A DNA stretch of 10,653 bases from Dongia_A sp035274225 (lineage in GTDB: Bacteria > Pseudomonadota > Alphaproteobacteria > Dongiales > Dongiaceae), in assembly GCA_035274225.1 (NCBI GenBank), contig DATEOK010000236.1:1-10653 (forward strand), read 5' to 3'. The position numbers were made by a program, and so were the translations under genes. Below, piece after piece: positions 6,375 to 10,653 of the stretch (position 1 is its first letter; each line of letters begins with the position of its first letter). The notes beneath the pieces are model-generated. The model was not told where the DNA came from. It was given only the letters and a program-made list of their open reading frames with translations, and did not search any database.

Positions 6375-7464
6375 CCAGCGCAGTACCGATCTCGAGCACA
6401 TGGCCGCCGCCCTGTCCCTGGCGGCGCGCAACCTGGGACAGACCTGGCCCAACCCCGCCGTCGGCTGCGTGATCGTCGATGCGGCCGGCCACGTCGTCGG
6501 CCGCGGCTTCACCCAACGCGGCGGCCGCCCGCACGCCGAGACCGAGGCGCTCAAGATGGCCGGTGGTCGGGCGAGGGGCGGCACGGCCTACGTGACGCTC
6601 GAACCCTGCTCCCACCACGGCAAAACGCCGCCCTGCGCCGAGGCACTCGTCGCCGCCGGCATCAAGCGCTGCGTCGCCGCCATCGAGGATCCGGACCCGC
6701 GCGTCTCCGGTCGCGGCGTGGCGAAATTGCGCGAGACCGGCATCGCGGTCGAAACCGGCCTGATGGCGGCCGCGGCCGTGAGCCTCAACGCCGGGTTCTT
6801 CAAGAGGAATGTGAACTTCCTGCCGATGGTGTCGTTGAAGCTCGCAACCTCGCTCGACGGGCACGTCGCGACCAGGACCGGCGAGAGCAGGTGGATTACC
6901 GGCGAAGCGGCGCGGATGTTCGGGCATCGGCTCCGGGCAACCTACGACGTGATCGGCGTCGGCTCGGGGACGGTCCTGGCGGACGATCCCGAATTGACCT
7001 GTCGAATCCCGGGACTCAAAGACCGCTCGCCGGTCCGGGTAGTCTTCGACCGCCGTGGGCGGACGCCCGCCCAGGCGAAGCTGCTGTCCACCGCCCCGCC
7101 GACCTGGATCATGACCAGCCCCGGCATGATCAAGAAGCAGATTCAGAAACCCCATGAAGTCATTGAAATTAACGAAAACGGTGGACCGCAGGCCTGGCTG
7201 CGGCAGTCATGCGAAGCGCTCGCGCAGCTGGGGCTGACGCGCCTGCTAATCGAAGGCGGGCCGACACTGGCTACGGCGTTCCTGGCCGCCGAGCTGGTGG
7301 ACAAGATCTATTGGTTCCGGGCCCCGATGGTGATCGGTGGTGACGCTTTGCCCGGGGTCGGACCGATGGCGCTCGACCGCCTTGGTCAAGCCCTCGGATT
7401 CCGCATGGGTGACCGGCGCCAACTCGGGAATGATGTGCTGGAACTCTACGAGCGGCCTGCCTAG
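6361..7464 (+). CDS. ribD: Bifunctional riboflavin deaminase/reductase RibD
   Basis: Catalyses the second and third steps of riboflavin synthesis from GTP: zinc-dependent deamination of the diaminopyrimidine, then NADPH reduction of the ribosyl group. The chosen start is GTG 6361, overlapping nrdR by 14 nt and giving 367 residues; the ATG at 6400 (Met14) is an alternative but would begin inside the conserved helix before PNPAVGCVIV. Deaminase domain, about residues 10-145: zinc ligands H58 in RPHAETEAL, C83 and C92 in LEPCSHHGKTPPC, with catalytic E60. Reductase domain, about 150-365: VSLKLATSLDGHVATRTGESRWITG, GVGSGTVLADDPELTCR and LLIEGGPTLATAFL. Both domains look intact. ribE follows 42 nt downstream after a hairpin. 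Confidence 0.96.
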   Translation: MTKTDQRSTDLEHMAAALSLAARNLGQTWPNPAVGCVIVDAAGHVVGRGFTQRGGRPHAETEALKMAGGRARGGTAYVTLEPCSHHGKTPPCAEALVAAGIKRCVAAIEDPDPRVSGRGVAKLRETGIAVETGLMAAAAVSLNAGFFKRNVNFLPMVSLKLATSLDGHVATRTGESRWITGEAARMFGHRLRATYDVIGVGSGTVLADDPELTCRIPGLKDRSPVRVVFDRRGRTPAQAKLLSTAPPTWIMTSPGMIKKQIQKPHEVIEINENGGPQAWLRQSCEALAQLGLTRLLIEGGPTLATAFLAAELVDKIYWFRAPMVIGGDALPGVGPMALDRLGQALGFRMGDRRQLGNDVLELYERPA

Positions 7465-7465
7465 A

Positions 7466-7489
7466 TTGACGCCGACTTCGCGGCGTTAA
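7466..7489 (+). promoter_or_regulatory. Hairpin between ribD and ribE
   Basis: The arms TTGACGCCG (7466-7474) and CGGCGTTAA (7481-7489) can form nine pairs, one of them G-U, around the loop ACTTCG. A short T run (CTTTT, 7492-7496) follows. It could be a weak terminator or attenuator, an mRNA processing or stability element, or chance. The T tract is too short for a confident terminator call, and the start codon of ribE is only 17 nt past the stem. Confidence 0.4.
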
Positions 7490-7506
7490 CACTTTTACGG
7501 CACGGC

Positions 7507-8097
7507 ATGTTCACCGGCATCATCACCGACCTCGGCAAGGTCAAATCGATCGCGCTCGGCCCGACAACGCGGCTGGAGATCGCGACCGCCTATGACACCG
7601 GCGGCATCGCGCTCGGCGCTTCCGTCGCCTGCAACGGCTGCTGCCTGTCGGTGGTGGAGAAGGGGCCGGGCTGGATGGCGTTCGAGGCCAGCCGCGAGAC
7701 TCTGGACAAGACCAACATGGGCGACTGGAAGGTCGGCCATCCGATCAACCTGGAGCGCGCGCTGAAGCTGGGCGACGAACTGGGCGGCCACCTGGTCTCC
7801 GGCCACGTCGACGGCGTCGGCCACATCCTCTCGATCAAGCCCGATGGCGGCAGCCTGCGCATCGTCATCGAGGCGCCGAAAGAGATGGCGCGCATGATCG
7901 CGCCAAAGGGCTCGATCGTGGTCGACGGCATCTCGCTCACCGTCAACGAAGTCGACGGCGCGCGCTTCGGCGTCAACATCATCCCGATCACGCAGACCGC
8001 GACCAACCTGGGCCAGGCCAAGGAGGGCGACCGGGTCAACCTGGAAATCGACCTGATCGCGCGTTATGTTGCGCGCCTGCTGACGCCGGCTGAGTAA
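7507..8097 (+). CDS. ribE: Riboflavin synthase, alpha subunit (RibE)
   Basis: Dismutates two molecules of 6,7-dimethyl-8-ribityllumazine to riboflavin and the pyrimidine precursor; acts as a trimer, often with RibH. It has 196 residues and the two tandem lumazine-binding barrels of the family. Barrel 1: MFTGIITDLGKV at the start, GASVACNGCCLSV at 37-49, ETLDKTNMGDWKVG at 64-77. Barrel 2: GGHLVSGHVDGVG at 93-105, KGSIVVDGISLTVNEV at 134-149, and IPITQTATNLG at 159-169, where many homologues have His after IP. The start is fixed by the invariant MFTGI. No convincing purine-rich ribosome site is visible upstream (ACTTTTACGGCACGGC), unlike the other genes here. Also called ribC in some organisms. 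Confidence 0.96.
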   Translation: MFTGIITDLGKVKSIALGPTTRLEIATAYDTGGIALGASVACNGCCLSVVEKGPGWMAFEASRETLDKTNMGDWKVGHPINLERALKLGDELGGHLVSGHVDGVGHILSIKPDGGSLRIVIEAPKEMARMIAPKGSIVVDGISLTVNEVDGARFGVNIIPITQTATNLGQAKEGDRVNLEIDLIARYVARLLTPAE

Positions 8098-8122
8098 ACC
8101 CGGCAAGGACACATCACCCGAC

Positions 8123-8584
8123 ATGACCAACGACAAGCCGCATATCCTCATCGTCGAAGCGCGCTTCTACGACGACCTGCTCGACGCCATGCTCAAGGGC
8201 GCGAAGCGCGTGCTCGACAAGGCGCACGCGACCTACGAGATCGTCACCGTGCCCGGCGCGTTGGAGATTCCAGGCGCCATCAAGTTCGCGCACGAGGCGG
8301 GCAATGCCGGCCGCCTGGAACGTCGTTTCGACGGCTATGTCGCCATCGGCTGCGTCATCCGCGGCGAAACCACGCACTATGACACCGTATGCCAGGAAAG
8401 CGCGCGCGGCCTGATGGACCTCACCATCCAGTACGATCTCGCGATCGGCAACGGCATCATCACGGTCGAGAACGACGACCAGGCCTGGGCCCGCGCCAAG
8501 CCGGAAGACCAGGACAAGGGCGGCGGCGCCGCCAAGGCGTGCCTCACCATGGTGGCGCTGAAGCAGCGCTGGGGGCTGGAGTGA
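8123..8584 (+). CDS. ribH: 6,7-dimethyl-8-ribityllumazine synthase (RibH)
   Basis: Condenses the RibD product with 3,4-dihydroxybutanone 4-phosphate to form lumazine, the substrate of RibE. The 153 residues fit the family. Visible motifs: the aromatic F15 in VEARFYDDLL, PGALEIPGAIK at 44-54, GCVIRGETTHYDTVCQES at 76-93 containing the catalytic His (H85), and GNGIITVENDDQAWARA at 109-125. KGGGAAKACL near the end corresponds to the conserved KG(G/N) phosphate-side segment. The ATG at 8123 has AAGGA at 8105-8109, a rather long 13-nt spacing. It lies 25 nt after ribE; its stop codon shares a base with the nusB start (TGATG). The gene supplying its second substrate (ribB/ribBA) is not in the window. 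Confidence 0.96.
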   Translation: MTNDKPHILIVEARFYDDLLDAMLKGAKRVLDKAHATYEIVTVPGALEIPGAIKFAHEAGNAGRLERRFDGYVAIGCVIRGETTHYDTVCQESARGLMDLTIQYDLAIGNGIITVENDDQAWARAKPEDQDKGGGAAKACLTMVALKQRWGLE

Positions 8585-9114
8585 TGGCGGGCAAGGCACC
8601 GGAAGATCGCGCGGAGCGCGGCAAGCGCCTGGCCTTGACGCGCAGCAATGCGCGGCTTGCCGCGGTGCAGGCGCTCTACCAATGGGAAGCGACCGGTACG
8701 CGCGCGGAAACCATCATCAAGGAATTCGCCGATCACCGCCTGGGCGAAGTGGTGGACGATATTGCCTTGCCGCCGGCCGACCTGAAGCTGTTCACCACCG
8801 TGGTGCTCGGCGCAGCGGCCAATGTCGGCGAGCTCGACGACATGATCGCCGCCGTGCTGACCGAGGATTGGACAGTCGAGCGCCTGGAGGCGACCTTGCG
8901 CGCCATCCTGCGCTGCGGCGTGTTCGAGCTGGCGCATCGCGAAGACGTGCCGCCGCGCGTGGTGATCGCCGAATATGTCGGCGTGTGCGATGCCTTTTTC
9001 GGCGCCAAGGAGACCGGCCTCGTCAACGGCATCCTCGACCAGCTTGCACGGCAGCTGCGGCCGGCGGAGATGGGGCCAGCTGGTCCTAGTTCTGCCGGCC
9101 CCGCCGGTCACTGA
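8584..9114 (+). CDS. nusB: Transcription antitermination factor NusB
   Basis: All-helical RNA-binding protein that, with NusE (ribosomal S10), binds boxA RNA and supports antitermination of rRNA operons. The ATG at 8584 overlaps the ribH stop as TGATG, implying coupled translation, and gives 176 residues. Family marks: the basic N-terminal SNARLAAVQALYQWE at 21-35, ILRCGVFEL at 108-116, PPRVVIAEYVGVCDAFFG at 123-140 and ETGLVNGILDQLARQLRP near 143-160. The last 16 residues form a Gly/Pro/Ala/Ser tail (AEMGPAGPSSAGPAGH) beyond the usual domain end, probably disordered. The ribH-nusB-thiL order is widespread in proteobacteria. Confidence 0.96.
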   Translation: MAGKAPEDRAERGKRLALTRSNARLAAVQALYQWEATGTRAETIIKEFADHRLGEVVDDIALPPADLKLFTTVVLGAAANVGELDDMIAAVLTEDWTVERLEATLRAILRCGVFELAHREDVPPRVVIAEYVGVCDAFFGAKETGLVNGILDQLARQLRPAEMGPAGPSSAGPAGH

Positions 9115-9123
9115 GCGCCTGCG

Positions 9124-10119
9124 GTGGCGGGGAGGGGCAAGCTGCCGGGCGAGTTCGACCTCATCGCGCGCTATTTCGCGCCGCTTGCCGCGAAGGCGCC
9201 CGGTGCGCTCGGCCTCAAAGATGACGCCGCGACGTTCCAGCCGCCCGCCGGCATGGAACTCGTCTTCACCACCGATGCCCTGACCGCGGACCTCCATTTC
9301 CTGCGCAGCGATCCGCCCGACCTGATCGCGCGCAAAATGCTGCGCCAGAATCTCTCCGACCTCGCCGGCAAAGGCGCAAAACCGCTCGGCTATCTCATGA
9401 CCACGGCGCTCGATGATGCGGTCGACGAGGCATGGGTTGCGAAGTTCGCTGAAGGTTTGGCCCACGACCAGGCCGAGTTCGACATCGCGCTGTGGGGCGG
9501 CGACACCACCAGGACGCCGGGACCGCTGGCGCTGACCGCGACCCTGATCGGCGCGGTCCCGGCCGGGCGCGCGCTGCGCCGGAATGGCGCCAGGCCCGGC
9601 GATCGCATCCTCGTCACCGGCACGATCGGCGACGGCATCTTCGGCCTCGCCGCCCATCGCGGCGAGCTCGACCTGGAGGCGCCGGCGCGGCATTTCCTGG
9701 CGCAGCGCTATGTGCTGCCGCAGCCGCGCGTGGCGCTGGGCCGGATGCTGGCGGAGCAAGGGCTGGCGCACGCCGGCATGGATGTTTCCGATGGCCTTGT
9801 CGCCGATCTCGGGCACATGTGCGCGGCATCCAACTGCGGGGCGGAAGTCGCAGTGGCATCGGTGCCGCTGTCGGATGCAGTGGCCGAGCTTGTGGCGGGC
9901 GACCCAAGCCTGATCGCGACGGCCGTGACCGGCGGCGATGACTACGAGCTCTTGCTGGCGGTGCCACCCGATCGCGTGGCGATGGTGCTCGACACGGCCC
10001 GTCGGTCCGGGACCGCCATCGCGGAGATCGGTGGCATTGTCCAGGAATTCGGACTCACATTCCTGGATCGCGACAACCGGCCTCTGGCCTTTGAAAAGGC
10101 TGGTTTTACCCACTTTTAA
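9124..10119 (+). CDS. thiL: Thiamine-phosphate kinase (ThiL)
   Basis: Phosphorylates thiamine monophosphate to thiamine diphosphate with ATP; PurM/AIR-synthase-like fold. The start is a GTG at 9124, 9 nt after the nusB stop, with no in-frame ATG before the conserved GEFDLIARYFAPLA; 331 residues. Motifs: KDDAATF at 32-38 with the metal-binding D33 and D34, TTDALTADLHF at 49-59, RQNLSDLAGKGAKP at 74-87, WGGDTTRTP at 124-132, the MDVSDGLVADLGH helix at 219-231, and TGGDDYELLLAV at 269-280. Many homologues have Gly where this one has K32 (G-DDAA); the Asp pair is kept. The ribosome site is weak, so expression may rely on coupling to nusB. Confidence 0.95.
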   Translation: MAGRGKLPGEFDLIARYFAPLAAKAPGALGLKDDAATFQPPAGMELVFTTDALTADLHFLRSDPPDLIARKMLRQNLSDLAGKGAKPLGYLMTTALDDAVDEAWVAKFAEGLAHDQAEFDIALWGGDTTRTPGPLALTATLIGAVPAGRALRRNGARPGDRILVTGTIGDGIFGLAAHRGELDLEAPARHFLAQRYVLPQPRVALGRMLAEQGLAHAGMDVSDGLVADLGHMCAASNCGAEVAVASVPLSDAVAELVAGDPSLIATAVTGGDDYELLLAVPPDRVAMVLDTARRSGTAIAEIGGIVQEFGLTFLDRDNRPLAFEKAGFTHF

Positions 10120-10121
10120 CC
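10105..10121 (+). promoter_or_regulatory. CtrA-like motif upstream of the FliL-like gene
   Basis: TTTA (10105-10108), seven bases, then TTAACC (10116-10121) fits the alphaproteobacterial CtrA pattern TTAA-N7-TTAAC with one mismatch. It overlaps the last codons and stop of thiL and lies 70 bp before the ATG of the FliL-like gene. A motif match only; TTAA is uncommon in DNA this GC-rich, but one near-match in 10 kb can be chance. Confidence 0.3.
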
Positions 10122-10191
10122 ATCCCGGGCGCTAATTGGGACCAGGTTCCGCATAGGTGTGCGGTTCCGAAGGAGTCCCGCTGGCGTCGCA

Positions 10192-10635
10192 ATGAAAAAG
10201 CTGCTGATCGTCTTCGTCTTGTTGTTGCTGCTGGGTGGCGGCGGCGGCGGCGCGGCCTGGTGGTTCTATTTCCGCACGCCGGACGTCGCCGAGGACGAGG
10301 AAGCCGCAGTTCCGCAGCTCTCGCAGATCGAGCTCGATACCATTCCCATCACGGTCGTGCGCAACGGCAAGCCGACCTATCAATTCTTCTTCCGCATCGT
10401 CCTCATGTTCGACGATCCGCTGAAGATGGAGATGGTGCAGTACAACCTGCCCGCGGTGTACGACGCCGTGACGACCGAGCTTCATCAGTTGATGAGCCGC
10501 AAGCAGGTGGAGCAGGCCGGCTTCGAAGAGCCGCTGATCCGCCAGCGCCTCGACAAGGTGATCAAGGCGCGCGTCGGCCAAGACAAGATCTACAAGGTTT
10601 CGATCCGCGCCATGGAGCGCATGGATTTGAAATAG
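10192..10635 (+). CDS. Small single-pass membrane protein, FliL-like
   Basis: 147 residues, starting MKKLLIVFVLLLLLGG. A single membrane helix at about residues 4-27 includes a run of six glycines and WWFYF. An acidic linker follows (DVAEDEEAAVPQ, 31-42), then a domain of about 100 residues on the outer face with strand-rich IPITVVRNGKPTYQFFFRIVLMF, helical NLPAVYDAVTTELHQLM and a C-terminal RQRLDKVIKARVGQDKIYKVSIRAME. This layout, and a final amphipathic helix followed by a strand, resemble FliL-family flagellar basal-body stator-associated proteins, but the match is remote and done by eye. AGGAG at 10171-10175 lies 16 nt from the ATG, an unusually long spacing; a GTG at 10159 would add 11 residues (starting RFRRSPAGVA after the initiator). 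It may be a housekeeping envelope protein, not a flagellar one. Confidence 0.65.
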   Translation: MKKLLIVFVLLLLLGGGGGGAAWWFYFRTPDVAEDEEAAVPQLSQIELDTIPITVVRNGKPTYQFFFRIVLMFDDPLKMEMVQYNLPAVYDAVTTELHQLMSRKQVEQAGFEEPLIRQRLDKVIKARVGQDKIYKVSIRAMERMDLK

Positions 10636-10653
10636 GACAATTTCGTCCTTGTC
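10634..10653 (+). other. Inverted repeat after the FliL-like gene, cut by window end
   Basis: AGGAC (10634-10638) can pair with GTCCT (10645-10649), or GACAA (10636-10640) with TTGTC (10649-10653), directly behind the stop codon. Either could be the start of a terminator, but the sequence ends here and no T tract can be judged. Confidence 0.25.

Noticed and set aside
4590..6584. A 664-codon open frame on the minus strand opposite glyA, nrdR and ribD
   Set aside because: It is the mirror of conserved genes on the + strand, spans several of them, and its product has the Arg/Ala/Leu/His-rich, motif-free look of antisense frames in GC-rich DNA.
7981..8013. RibE has IPITQ where many homologues have IPHT
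   Set aside because: The position varies in known active riboflavin synthases (for example IPET in E. coli as I recall it), so it is noted in the annotation only.
8377..10113. A 578-codon minus-strand open frame opposite ribH, nusB and thiL
   Set aside because: Same explanation: it covers three recognisable genes on the other strand and shows no recognisable domain.
10145..10164. Small hairpin CCGCA/TGCGG between thiL and the FliL-like gene
   Set aside because: Only five pairs with a six-base loop and no T tract; too weak to call a terminator or regulatory element.

Overview
The window is GC-rich, almost fully coding, and all supported genes lie on the + strand. Gene order (glyA-nrdR-ribD-ribE-ribH-nusB-thiL), the alphaproteobacterial flavour of the proteins, and a small DUF6867-like gene behind livF point to an alphaproteobacterium, most likely a Rhodospirillales-type lineage. 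This is inferred from synteny and protein character, not from a search. No mobile element, CRISPR array, tRNA, rRNA or prophage gene was seen.

Region 1 (1-3977) is a branched-chain amino acid (HAAT/LIV) ABC importer. It holds the 3' part of the permease livM (the start, and presumably livH, lie upstream), the ATPases livG and livF, a small three-helix membrane protein resembling DUF6867, and then, after a 152-bp gap with a candidate promoter, a LivJ/LivK-type substrate-binding protein. The binding protein appears to be tethered by an uncleaved N-terminal membrane helix and a Pro/Ala/Thr/Glu-rich linker. A strong intrinsic terminator at 4004-4037 closes the region.

Region 2 (4038-10119) is a tightly packed housekeeping cluster: rpiB, glyA (serine hydroxymethyltransferase), nrdR (repressor of ribonucleotide reductase genes), ribD, ribE, ribH (riboflavin synthesis), nusB (antitermination) and thiL (thiamine-phosphate kinase). 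Several genes overlap or nearly touch (nrdR/ribD by 14 nt, ribH/nusB as TGATG), which suggests translational coupling. The ribB/ribBA gene often found between ribE and ribH is absent here. A 9-bp hairpin sits between ribD and ribE.

Region 3 (10120-10653) holds a small single-pass membrane protein resembling the FliL family, preceded by a near-consensus CtrA-like motif at the end of thiL.

Overall this is a conserved metabolic region. I did not find a new defence, mobile or biosynthetic system. The points most worth a second look are the anchored binding protein, the paired palindromes around its promoter, the small membrane protein in the liv operon, the missing ribB, and the FliL-like gene with its possible CtrA site.
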